A stretch of 64,000 bases of DNA. Origin: Chloroflexota bacterium. Its GTDB lineage: Bacteria > Chloroflexota > Limnocylindria > Limnocylindrales > CSP1-4. Positions 51,390 to 59,063 of this stretch are shown here, in pieces. Numbering within the stretch: position 1 is the stretch's first letter; each line of letters begins with the position of its first letter. Made by a program: the position numbers and the translations under genes. Below the pieces are notes generated by a model. The model saw nothing but the letters and a program-made list of their open reading frames with translations. It made no database searches and had not been told where the DNA came from. The stretch spans positions 1 to 64,000 of the forward strand of contig JAFMJV010000008.1 in assembly GCA_017853275.1 (NCBI GenBank). The letters run 5' to 3'.

Positions 51390-52354
51390 CCCAACGACTC
51401 GCCGAGGTAGGCCTCGAGCGCGGCGTTGTGCGGCCGGAAGAAGGTCCGGACCTCCTCGATCACGGCCGGGTCGATCGTCGCCTTGTTCTTCCGGGCGTTG
51501 CGCTTCTCGTCCTGGGTGGGGACGTTCGGCAGCCCGAGGTGCTCCCAGAGCCGCGCCAGCGACGCCTCCGGGTCCGCGAAGTAGCGCTCGCTGATGAGGA
51601 TGAGGAGCTGCTCGCGGGGAAAGACCGCGTGCCAGCGCTGGACCTGCTCGAGGTAGATCCCCCGGGCAAGGTAGGCCTGCCAGCGGCGGACGCGGGGCGT
51701 GGAGCCGACCCGGGCGTAGACGCCGCTCCGGCTCACGATCCCGCCGTCGTCATCCTCCCAGTCCTCGCCCTCGCGGAGGACACCGGGCGAGCCGCCGGGG
51801 GGCAGGTCGCGGAGGAGGGTGAGCTCCTCGCGGACCGCCTCCTCGAAGGAGCGGCTCTCGTGGCCCCGGTTCACGCGCCAGTTCCAGTGGGAGATCGCGC
51901 GCTCGGTCGGGTCGCGGAGGAGGGCGATGAGCCGCGCGTTGGGGATGCACGCCTGGAGCCGCTCGGGCGAGAAGGGATGGGCGAGGTAGTAGGGGGAGCT
52001 CTCGCCCACGAGCGCGGGGCCGCGCCCCGCCCGGATCGCCGCGGCACGTTCCCAGATGAAGGGGAAGTTCCGGCGGTAGTGGCCGAACCCCAGGCTCCAC
52101 TGGATATCCACATCGAAGAAGTGGATCTCCCGGGTGGGGCAGGCGAGGAAGCCCGGGTGCTGGCGCATCCGCTCCTGGATCGAGGTGGTCCCGGAACGCG
52201 CCGCGCCGAGGATGACGGCGTCCGGCGCGAGGTGGAAGGGGCCGATGATCGAGTTGACCAGCCGCTGGGCGCGGATCCGGGGAGCGCGGCGCTTCGCGAG
52301 CGGGTCGCGCGCGCTCCGGATCTTCTGCGCGGGCTGGTCCGGGCTGGTCGTCAT
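51380..52354 (-). CDS. Sulfotransferase (PAPS-dependent)
   Basis: Sulfotransferase-domain protein of 324 residues that would transfer sulfate from PAPS to a sugar or other hydroxyl or amino group. The 5'-phosphosulfate loop is LGAARSGTTSIQERMRQHP (about residues 43-61) and the 3'-phosphate site ALLRDPTERAISHWNW (about 132-147). The middle holds a conserved IHFFDVD strand. ATG 52354 overlaps the stop of the other sulfotransferase gene (ATGA). No signal peptide or membrane segment is visible, so it probably acts in the cytoplasm. Acceptor unknown; a surface glycan is likely. Confidence 0.9.
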   Translation of the reverse strand: MTTSPDQPAQKIRSARDPLAKRRAPRIRAQRLVNSIIGPFHLAPDAVILGAARSGTTSIQERMRQHPGFLACPTREIHFFDVDIQWSLGFGHYRRNFPFIWERAAAIRAGRGPALVGESSPYYLAHPFSPERLQACIPNARLIALLRDPTERAISHWNWRVNRGHESRSFEEAVREELTLLRDLPPGGSPGVLREGEDWEDDDGGIVSRSGVYARVGSTPRVRRWQAYLARGIYLEQVQRWHAVFPREQLLILISERYFADPEASLARLWEHLGLPNVPTQDEKRNARKNKATIDPAVIEEVRTFFRPHNAALEAYLGESLGWR

Positions 52355-53058
52355 GCTGGGGAGGCTCCCTGGGGCAGCGGATCGAAGGTGTAGCCGTAGC
52401 GCTGGATCCGGTCCGCGAAGACGGTCTCGACGATCTCCCGCGCGCGTGGCGTATAGAACTCCTGGTAGGGCCGCTTCTCGCGCGTCCCCGTGGGGTTGAC
52501 CACCGGGATCGGGACGCCGCCCATCACGCCGAGGCGTGCGAAGAGGGCGTCCACATCCGACTGGAGGCGCTCGAAGCGGATGATCGCGTCCGCACCCTCG
52601 GTGAAGTCCGCCGGGCGGCGCGGGATCCGGCCGAGCATCCGGCTCCACGGCCGGCCCACGTACCGCCGGCGCAGCCAGGTCTCGAAGTCGATCGGCTTCA
52701 GGTCCGGCGGTGGGCGATCCCCCGCAAGCCGGCGGCGCGCGTCCGGATCGTCCCGGCGGGCGCGGTAGTCGCGCTCGCGCTGCTTGTAGTGGGAGACCTC
52801 TTCATCGAACGGGTTGCGGACCCCCGCGGCCACGATGAGCCCCGACCGCTGCTCCTTCGTGACGAGGCCTTCCGCGAGGAGCTGGGGGAGCCGGGTGTGC
52901 TTGCGCGGGATCCGGACGGTGCCGTCCGGCCGGAGGATGTCCTCCGCGGGGACCCAGCGGGCACCGAAGCGGTCGCGGAGGACCTCCCCGATCGCCGTGC
53001 AGCCGGTGTGCGGGGCCATGATGAAGAGGAGGTGGAGGTCGGGCACGATCAGCGCCAT
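52351..53058 (-). CDS. Sulfotransferase family 2-like protein
   Basis: Protein of 235 residues with the plan of Sulfotransfer_2 (carbohydrate sulfotransferase) proteins. It starts with LLFIMAPHTGCTAIGEVLRD, which fits the 5'-phosphosulfate loop F-x-x-P-K-T-G-T-x-x, but with His in place of the usual Lys. The 3'-phosphate site fits GVRNPFDEEVSHYKQR. Late conserved IIRFERLQSDVDAL is as in the family. The start ATG 53058 overlaps a 12-residue upstream ORF and lacks its own ribosome-binding site. It is the first main gene of the operon with the second sulfotransferase and FG-GAP protein 2. The His replacement leaves some doubt about activity. Confidence 0.8.
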   Translation of the reverse strand: MALIVPDLHLLFIMAPHTGCTAIGEVLRDRFGARWVPAEDILRPDGTVRIPRKHTRLPQLLAEGLVTKEQRSGLIVAAGVRNPFDEEVSHYKQRERDYRARRDDPDARRRLAGDRPPPDLKPIDFETWLRRRYVGRPWSRMLGRIPRRPADFTEGADAIIRFERLQSDVDALFARLGVMGGVPIPVVNPTGTREKRPYQEFYTPRAREIVETVFADRIQRYGYTFDPLPQGASPA

Positions 53059-53087
53059 CGCGACCCCCGGGGGAGACCCTCGGACAT
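53049..53087 (-). CDS. Leaderless 12-residue upstream ORF (MSEGLPRGSRWR)
   Basis: ATG 53087 is seven bases after TAGACT, so it would be the first codon of a leaderless transcript. The stop TGA at 53049-53051 lies just past the ATG (53056-53058) of the first sulfotransferase, in another frame. Reinitiation or coupling is the likely role. The peptide has three Arg and one Trp but no obvious regulatory codons. Not proven to be translated. Confidence 0.5.
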   Translation of the reverse strand: MSEGLPRGSRWR

Positions 53088-53094
53088 GGCGGCG

Positions 53095-53100
53095 AGTCTA
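53095..53100 (-). promoter_or_regulatory. TAGACT -10 of the sulfotransferase operon
   Basis: TAGACT on the minus strand, seven bases before the ATG of the upstream ORF. It sits between that ORF and a hairpin ending the preceding gene. Confidence 0.55.
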
Positions 53101-53107
53101 GCAGCGA

Positions 53108-53127
53108 CCGGGGGCCGGGTCCCCCGG
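53108..53127 (-). terminator. Hairpin downstream of the DUF885 gene
   Basis: CCGGGGG and CCCCCGG form a 7-bp stem around six bases, ten bases after the DUF885 stop on the minus strand. It separates that gene from the sulfotransferase promoter. No U-tract. Confidence 0.5.
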
Positions 53128-53137
53128 AGGGAGCAGG

Positions 53138-54967
53138 TCAGGACGCGGACCCCTCGAGGATCCGGCCGACCCAGCGGATCGGCGGCGTCCCGTGGGAGAT
53201 GACCGCCTCCAGGTGCTCGCGGACGCGGAAGCCGGGCGTGTCGCCCGGTCCCGGTCCGATCCGGCGGGCAGGGACGGCCTCCGGGTCGGCGCCCGCGGCA
53301 CGCGCCGCACGGCGGCGGGCGGCGTCCTCGAGGTCGAGCATCTCGAGCGCGCCCACGTAGTAGGTGGAGAGCTGCGTGGAGGTGAGCCGGGCGCGGAGCC
53401 ACTTGGCGCGCGCCTCGTCCTCCTCCTGGAAGCCGAGCCGGACCATGAGGTCGAGCGCGCCGGCCTCGTCCAGGCTCCCCGCGTGGGTCTCCACGTCCAG
53501 GATCGCGTTCGTGATCGCCCGCAGGTAGAACTTCCAGTGGGTGAGCATGAGGGCGGGGTCATCCGCCCCGTAGCCGAGGTCGAGGAGGACCTGCTCCACG
53601 TAGACGGCCCAGCCCTCCGCGAACATCCCGTTCGAGAAGACGGTCCGGACCAGGCTCGGCGAGCGGTTCGACCAGGCGAGCTGGAGGTAGTGCCCGGGGA
53701 CCCCCTCGTGGATGCACAGGAGGCGGAGCATCCGGTCGTTGTCCTCCCGGAGGTAGGACTCCACCGCCTCCGGGCCCGCGCTCTCGTCCGGCGGGGTGAT
53801 GAAGAAGTGGCTCGGCTCGCCGCGGTCGAGCGGCCCCGGCGCATCCAGGAAGGCGCGGCCGTAGGCGCGCAGGAAGAGCGGGGTCCAGACGATCCGGAGC
53901 GGCTCGTCCGCGAGCCCGATGACGTCCCGCTCACGGCAGAACGCCTCGATCCGGGCGACCTCGTCCTGGCAGAAGCCGATCAGCTCCTCCGGCCGGCGGT
54001 GCTCGGCGGCGATCGCGTCCAGGACCCGGGCGATGACCGCGCTCTCCGCGGCCGCGTCGCCGGGCGTGGCGGCCGGGAGCGGCTCGGCGGGGATCCAGCG
54101 CGACCAGATCCCGCGGGCGATCCGGAGCATCTCCGCGCGGACAGCGGCGTGGTCCGCCCGGGCGCGCGCGAGAAGCGCCTCCGGCGTGATCTCCGAGCCC
54201 AGGGTGTGGCGCAGCTTCTCCGCGAAGAGGGCCGGCCCGAGGCGCCCGTCCCCGGCGGCACGGGGCCGGATCTCCCGATCGAGGGCATCGCGGAAGGCAT
54301 CGAGCGCCGCAAGCGCGGCCGGGCCTGCGGCGGCGAGCGCGGCGGCGACCTCCGGCGCCTCACCGGCGGCGGCGCGGCGGTCGGCCTCCTCGCGGCCCTC
54401 GGCGATCAGCTCCCCGATCCCCGGCAGCTGGCGGATCGCGGTCTCGAGGTGCACGAGGGAGACGGGCCGGTCCGGGAGTCCGGTGAGCGCACCGCGCGCG
54501 GCGTCCAGGTAGGCGGGGATCCCCGCGACGCGGGCCACGAAGGCGCCCCCGCGATGCGACCACGGCGCGTACTCGCGGGCGAGGAGCCCGAAGAGCCCGC
54601 TGCCGAGGACGGCGATCGTCGCGAGCGGGTCCCACGCCTCCTCGCGCAGGACCGCGTCCGCGAAGACGAGCTGGTCGATCTGCTCGAGGAGGATCCCCCG
54701 GTCGGTCGCCTCGCCGGGTGCGAGCTCCGTCGCGGGGAGCGCCGCGATCGCCGCGCGGTGACGGGCGTAGAGCGCGAGGCGGGCCTCCCGGCCGGCCTCG
54801 GACGGGTCGCTCCAGCGATCGTCGACGGCGTGGAACCCCGCGGCTCCCGCGAGGATCGGCTGGACCGCGAAGAGGTCACGGAGGAAGGCGTCCAGCACGC
54901 GCGCGAAGGGGGTCAGCGCGGGCGGCAGCGAGTCCGGCTGCCAGGAGACGTTCGCCGGGTCGGTCAT
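53138..54967 (-). CDS. DUF885 family zinc peptidase
   Basis: Metallopeptidase-like protein of 609 residues, the usual length for DUF885. The signature HEGVPGHY (His 420, Glu 421, His 426) is in place, preceded by the long helical N-terminal region. A third ligand is likely in the FAEGWAVYVE segment. Family members are thought to be oligopeptidases of the cytoplasm or periplasm, and no signal peptide is visible here, so cytoplasmic is likely. GGAGGG lies four bases before ATG 54967, which was preferred to an ATG farther upstream. It may help digest peptides brought in by the importer encoded at the start of the window, though the genes are unlinked. Confidence 0.92.
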   Translation of the reverse strand: MTDPANVSWQPDSLPPALTPFARVLDAFLRDLFAVQPILAGAAGFHAVDDRWSDPSEAGREARLALYARHRAAIAALPATELAPGEATDRGILLEQIDQLVFADAVLREEAWDPLATIAVLGSGLFGLLAREYAPWSHRGGAFVARVAGIPAYLDAARGALTGLPDRPVSLVHLETAIRQLPGIGELIAEGREEADRRAAAGEAPEVAAALAAAGPAALAALDAFRDALDREIRPRAAGDGRLGPALFAEKLRHTLGSEITPEALLARARADHAAVRAEMLRIARGIWSRWIPAEPLPAATPGDAAAESAVIARVLDAIAAEHRRPEELIGFCQDEVARIEAFCRERDVIGLADEPLRIVWTPLFLRAYGRAFLDAPGPLDRGEPSHFFITPPDESAGPEAVESYLREDNDRMLRLLCIHEGVPGHYLQLAWSNRSPSLVRTVFSNGMFAEGWAVYVEQVLLDLGYGADDPALMLTHWKFYLRAITNAILDVETHAGSLDEAGALDLMVRLGFQEEDEARAKWLRARLTSTQLSTYYVGALEMLDLEDAARRRAARAAGADPEAVPARRIGPGPGDTPGFRVREHLEAVISHGTPPIRWVGRILEGSAS

Positions 54968-55037
54968 CGGTCCCTCCGGAACGGTGCGGGTGGCACGGGG
55001 TCGGTCCGGCCGCGCGCATCGTACGATGCTCGGCGAC

Positions 55038-56288
55038 GTGACCCCATCGCTCGCGGATGCCGCCCGCCGGGCCGCCCGGCGCACCGGGACCCCGCTCCTG
55101 CTCACCGATCTCCCCCGCCTCGCCGCGGACGCGGCGGCGGTCCGGGCCGCCTTCCCCGACCCGTGGCTCCGGCTCTACGCCCTGAAGGCGAACGGGCTCC
55201 CGGCGCTCACCGCCCGGCTCCCGGCGCTCGGGTTCGGTGCCACGGCGGTCTCGGCGGGTGAGCTCGCGCTCGCCGCCCGGGCCGGCTTCCCGCCCGGGCA
55301 GGTGGCCCTGGAGGGGATCGGCAAGGGGGAGGCCGAGCTGCGGGCCGTGGTCCGGGCAGCACGCATGGGGAGCCCGCTTCTCTGGACGAGCCTGGAGTCG
55401 GCGGAGGAGGCCGCCGCGCTGGCGCGCGTCGCGGAGCGGGCCGGCGTGCGCTGCGACGTCCTCGTCCGGGTCAACCCCGAGGTCGCCCCGGAGACCCATC
55501 GGGGGCTCGCCGTGGGAGCGGTCGCGAGCAAGTTCGGGATCCCGGCGGAGGAGCTGCCGGCGGTGGTGGAGGCGGGCGGCGGACCGGACGGGCCGCTCCG
55601 CTGGCGCGGGATCCACCTCCACGTGGGGTCCCAGCTGGGCGCGGTGGATGCGTGGCGGTCGGCCTTCCGCCTCGGGCTCCGGCTCCTCGCGCTGCGGCGC
55701 GCGGGCCTGCCCGACTTCGACACCCTGGACGCAGGGTCCGGCTTCCCGGTGGCCTACGGCGAGCCCGGCTCGGTCCCGCCGCTCTCGGCCTTCGCGGCGG
55801 TCGCCGCGGAAGAGCTGGCGGGGATCGCGCCGGACGCGCGCCCGCGGCGCCTCGCGATCGAGCCGGGCCGCGCCGTCGTGGCGGCGAGCGGATGGCTCGT
55901 GGGGCGCGTCCTCCACGTGCGCGAGCGCGACCCCCGGCTCGTGGTCATCGATGCCGGGATGACCGAGCTCATCCGTCCCGCGCTCTACGGAGCGGAGCAT
56001 CCGATCGTGGCCCTCACGAGCCGGGGCGCACCCGTGCCCGAAGGGGGCGGGGGCGAGCAGGTGCGGACCCGGGTGGACGGTCCGGTCTGCGAATCGACGG
56101 ACCGGCTCGGTGAGGCGCTCCTGCCGCCCCTCGTCCGCGGCGACCTGGTCGCCATCGGGGTCGCGGGCGCCTACGGGACCGCGATGGCGAGCACCTACAA
56201 CGGGCGTCCGCGACCGCCCGAGGTGGGCTGGGACGGATCCGGCCTCCACCTCCTGCGCGCCCGCGGACGCCGGTCGGCCCTCCCCTGA
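55038..56288 (+). CDS. lysA: Diaminopimelate decarboxylase-like protein
   Basis: PLP-dependent decarboxylase of about 416 residues in the alanine-racemase fold group. The PLP Lys is in YALKANGLPAL (about residue 51). Other family elements are the SAGELALAARAG region, GIHLHVGSQLG, the GSGFPVAYG loop, EPGRAVVAASGWLVGRV and the active-site GPVCESTDRLG with Cys and Glu from the partner subunit. Diaminopimelate is the most likely substrate, giving lysine. Other meso-diamino acids or polyamine precursors are possible. The start is GTG 55038, next to GATGCT/TACGAT. An ATG at 55026 overlaps the promoter hexamer. It is divergent from the DUF885 gene. Confidence 0.85.
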   Translation: MTPSLADAARRAARRTGTPLLLTDLPRLAADAAAVRAAFPDPWLRLYALKANGLPALTARLPALGFGATAVSAGELALAARAGFPPGQVALEGIGKGEAELRAVVRAARMGSPLLWTSLESAEEAAALARVAERAGVRCDVLVRVNPEVAPETHRGLAVGAVASKFGIPAEELPAVVEAGGGPDGPLRWRGIHLHVGSQLGAVDAWRSAFRLGLRLLALRRAGLPDFDTLDAGSGFPVAYGEPGSVPPLSAFAAVAAEELAGIAPDARPRRLAIEPGRAVVAASGWLVGRVLHVRERDPRLVVIDAGMTELIRPALYGAEHPIVALTSRGAPVPEGGGGEQVRTRVDGPVCESTDRLGEALLPPLVRGDLVAIGVAGAYGTAMASTYNGRPRPPEVGWDGSGLHLLRARGRRSALP

Positions 56289-56323
56289 GGGAGCGCGCCG
56301 GCGCATCGCCGTCCCCCGTGCGC

Positions 56324-56329
56324 TACCCT
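56324..56329 (+). promoter_or_regulatory. TACCCT -10 of a leaderless TPM-domain mRNA
   Basis: TACCCT is followed by exactly six bases and GTG 56336. There is no ribosome-binding site and no clear -35. Confidence 0.6.
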
Positions 56330-56335
56330 GCGGAC

Positions 56336-58630
56336 GTGATGGCGACCCGCGCGCGACGATCGCGCTCCGGACCCGTGCTGCGCCTCCTCGGGGTGTGGCT
56401 CGTCCTCCTGATGACCACGCTCGGCCAGGCCGCGCTGGCGGCCGGCCCGCCCTTCCCGGACCGGGAGGTCGGTTCCGGTGCGCATGTCGTGGACGAGGCG
56501 GAGGTCCTCCCCAGGGCGGCGCGCAGCGCGCTCGATGAGGGGCTGCGCGCGCTCCTCGAGAAGTCGGGGGTCGATCTCGTCGTCTTCCTCCAGGTGAAGC
56601 CCTCGGCGAAGGGGATCGAGGACGCCACCGAGGATGCCCGCGCGCTCCTCGACCAGTGGGGCGTGGGAGGCGAGGATGGCAACGGCGCCGTCCTCCTGCT
56701 GGACTTCGACAAGCGGAAGCAGGCCGCCTGGTCGGGCATCGCGGGTGGGACCGCGCTCGTGGACCGGGTGGGGCAGCAGTCGCTCGAGACGACGGTCGCG
56801 GATACGGTGGACCCGTCGCTCGCGGTGGGGGCCTGGCAGACGGCGGTCACCCAGGGTGTCGTGGCGTTGACCGCGCTCGCCACCGGCGGGCCGATCGTGG
56901 GCCCCGAAGAGCCGGGAGCGACCCCCGCCCCCGGGGCGACCGCCCGCCCGCGGACGACCCCCGTGCCGGGCACGACCCCCCTCCCCCTCGGGCCGAGCGA
57001 CAAGGACCCCGTCCCGCCGCCGGGCCCCCCGTTCCCGGACCCGGTCCCCGGCGTCACCGTGCACGACTATGCGCACGTCCTGGACAAGGAGACGGAGACC
57101 TTCCTCGCCGAGATCGCCTGGGGGATCGAGGAGCGCACGGGCGCGGAGGTCGCGATCGTCACCCAGCTGAAGCCCTCCGCGGACACACCCGCGGAGGCGG
57201 AGGCGGACGCGATCGCGCTCATGGACCAGTGGGGCGTCGGCCGCGCGGGCTTCGATGACGGCCTCGTCATCCTCCTCGACCTGGACGAGAGCCGGTGCCA
57301 CGGCCAGGTCCAGCTCTACGCCGGGCCCGGCTTCCGCGAGACCTTCCTCACGAACGAGGACCGGGATGCCCTCTACCGCGAGGTGATGTTCCCCTCCCTC
57401 GCCGCCTGTGACCTGCGCACCGCGCTCATCGATGCGATGACCCGGATCGACCTCGCCGCGACCCCCGAGCGCGCCCGCACCCTCCAGGTGACGCGCCAGG
57501 TGGATGCGGTGACCGGTCTCGTCCTCACGCCGCTCCTCGTGCTCGGCCTCATCGGCTGGGCCGCCTGGAGCTGGCTCCGCTACGGCCGCGACCCGGAGGT
57601 GGCGGACGACCCGTCCGTCCTCATGGCCGCCCCGCCGCCCGGCCTCTCACCCGCAGCCGCCACGGTGATCGCCGCCGGGCGCGCCGTCCCCGCCGGGATG
57701 ACGAGCGCGATCGTCGACCTCGCCGCGCGGGGCGAGCTGCGCATCGACGTCCCCGAGGGCTCCACGGAGGCCGCCCTCGAGCTCCTGGCACCGGATGGCC
57801 GGGATCCGCGCGTGGTGCGCAGCCGGCGCATCCCGCTCGGGCCGGCCGAGAGTTGGCTCCTGGAGCGGATCCGGGAGATCGCCGGACCGGGTGGACGCCT
57901 GGAAGGAAGCGGCCTCAAGCGGCTTGGCGCGGAGCGTGAGGGCTTCGATGACCGGCTCGAGCATCACGTGGCGAGCGAGGGCTGGTTCGCCGAGCCGCCG
58001 GAGCTCGCGGTCGAGCGCTGGCAGCGGCGCGGTGGGGCCGTCGTGCTCCTCGGCGTCGCCGCGATCATCCTCGCCGACCACCTGCCGAGCACCGGGGTGC
58101 TGATGGCCGGCTGGGGCGGCATCGTGAGCGGGATCGCGCTCATCGCGATCGGCCGGGCGATGCCCCAGCGCACGCTCCAGGGTGCGCGCACGAACGCCTG
58201 GCTCGCGGCCTACCGCCGGACGCTCCGCCTGACGATGGAGCAGTCCCGGACGATGGACCAGGTGATCGCCTCGCACGCGGTCCCGTGGCTGGAGACACCG
58301 GACCAGGCCGCGGTCTGGGCGCACGCGCTCGGGCTCCAGGACGAGCTGGACGCGATCCTCGAGCGGAGCGTCGCGCTCGCCCGGGATCAGCGGTCGGGGA
58401 CCGGGATCTGGTTCCCGGACTGGTACGGGGCCGCGGGCGCCGCCGCCGGGATCACGGGCTCCGGGACGGGGAGCAGCCCGACGATCGGCTCCTTCCCGAG
58501 CTTCGCCGCGATGGGCGCCGTCCTGGCGACCGTGGGGAGCGCGGTGGGCGGATCGGGGGGCGGCGCCTCGGGCGGCTTCTCCGGCGGGTCCAGCGGTGGC
58601 GGTGGCGGTGGCGCGGGCGGTGGCTTCTAG
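56336..58630 (+). CDS. Membrane protein with two TPM domains and a DUF2207-like tail
   Basis: Extracytoplasmic membrane-anchored protein of 764 residues. A signal peptide or anchor (about 15-38) is followed by a first TPM (YgcG-type) domain with VVDEAEVLPRAAR and GVDLVVFLQVKPSAKGI (about 50-190). A Pro and Thr linker then leads to a second TPM domain (about 240-380, with VHDYAHVLDKETETFLAE and AEVAIVTQLKPSADT). A membrane segment (about 395-420) leads to a long cytoplasmic region with DUF2207 features and two more helices. The last 60 residues are Gly and Ser rich. TPM domains are linked to photosystem repair and membrane stress, but their role in heterotrophs is open. Start GTG 56336 is set by the promoter. 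Confidence 0.85.
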   Translation: MMATRARRSRSGPVLRLLGVWLVLLMTTLGQAALAAGPPFPDREVGSGAHVVDEAEVLPRAARSALDEGLRALLEKSGVDLVVFLQVKPSAKGIEDATEDARALLDQWGVGGEDGNGAVLLLDFDKRKQAAWSGIAGGTALVDRVGQQSLETTVADTVDPSLAVGAWQTAVTQGVVALTALATGGPIVGPEEPGATPAPGATARPRTTPVPGTTPLPLGPSDKDPVPPPGPPFPDPVPGVTVHDYAHVLDKETETFLAEIAWGIEERTGAEVAIVTQLKPSADTPAEAEADAIALMDQWGVGRAGFDDGLVILLDLDESRCHGQVQLYAGPGFRETFLTNEDRDALYREVMFPSLAACDLRTALIDAMTRIDLAATPERARTLQVTRQVDAVTGLVLTPLLVLGLIGWAAWSWLRYGRDPEVADDPSVLMAAPPPGLSPAAATVIAAGRAVPAGMTSAIVDLAARGELRIDVPEGSTEAALELLAPDGRDPRVVRSRRIPLGPAESWLLERIREIAGPGGRLEGSGLKRLGAEREGFDDRLEHHVASEGWFAEPPELAVERWQRRGGAVVLLGVAAIILADHLPSTGVLMAGWGGIVSGIALIAIGRAMPQRTLQGARTNAWLAAYRRTLRLTMEQSRTMDQVIASHAVPWLETPDQAAVWAHALGLQDELDAILERSVALARDQRSGTGIWFPDWYGAAGAAAGITGSGTGSSPTIGSFPSFAAMGAVLATVGSAVGGSGGGASGGFSGGSSGGGGGGAGGGF

Positions 58631-58688
58631 CGCCACGGGCGGGATCGCGCAGCGGACCCCGGCGAGGACGACTTCCGGCCCCCTCGCC

Positions 58689-58694
58689 TAGACT
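58689..58694 (+). promoter_or_regulatory. TAGACT -10 of a leaderless SnoaL-like mRNA
   Basis: TAGACT is followed by exactly six bases and ATG 58701. AGGACG at 18 bases upstream matches GAC of a -35. Confidence 0.6.
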
Positions 58695-58700
58695 GACGGC

Positions 58701-59033
58701 ATGGGTGCTGCCGAGACGATGGAAGACTTCTTCATGCGCCTCAACGCGGGCGACCGGAGCGGAGCCGTGCGGCTCCTCGCGGAGACCGCGGAGATGCGTG
58801 TCCACGTCCAGGGGAGCAGCCGGCTCCTCAAGGGATCGGAGCAGGTGGGAGGCTGGTTCCTCCGCGCGGACGCCGGCCTGCGGATGATCCCGGGCGAGGT
58901 CCGCGAGACGGGGAACACGTACGAGGCGGATCTCGTCGTCGTCCGCCCGGGTGCTCCCTCCCAGCATCTCGATGCGCTCTTCCGCATCGAGGCCGGGAAG
59001 ATCGTCGCGATCAACCTCACGCCGCGGCGCTGA
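58701..59033 (+). CDS. SnoaL/NTF2-like protein
   Basis: Small protein of 110 residues with the pattern of the SnoaL-like branch of the nuclear transport factor 2 fold. It has ETMEDFFMRLNAGDRSGAVRLLAETAEMRVHVQG at the N-terminus, followed by strands with LDALFRIEAGKIVAINLTPRR at the C-terminus. These proteins are binding or catalytic cones with diverse substrates, so no reaction can be proposed. No signal peptide. The start ATG 58701 is set by a promoter six bases upstream. It converges on the LysM gene with a 30-base gap. Confidence 0.8.
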   Translation: MGAAETMEDFFMRLNAGDRSGAVRLLAETAEMRVHVQGSSRLLKGSEQVGGWFLRADAGLRMIPGEVRETGNTYEADLVVVRPGAPSQHLDALFRIEAGKIVAINLTPRR

Positions 59034-59063
59034 GGACGGGGCGCGCGCGGCCCCCCGGCGCGA

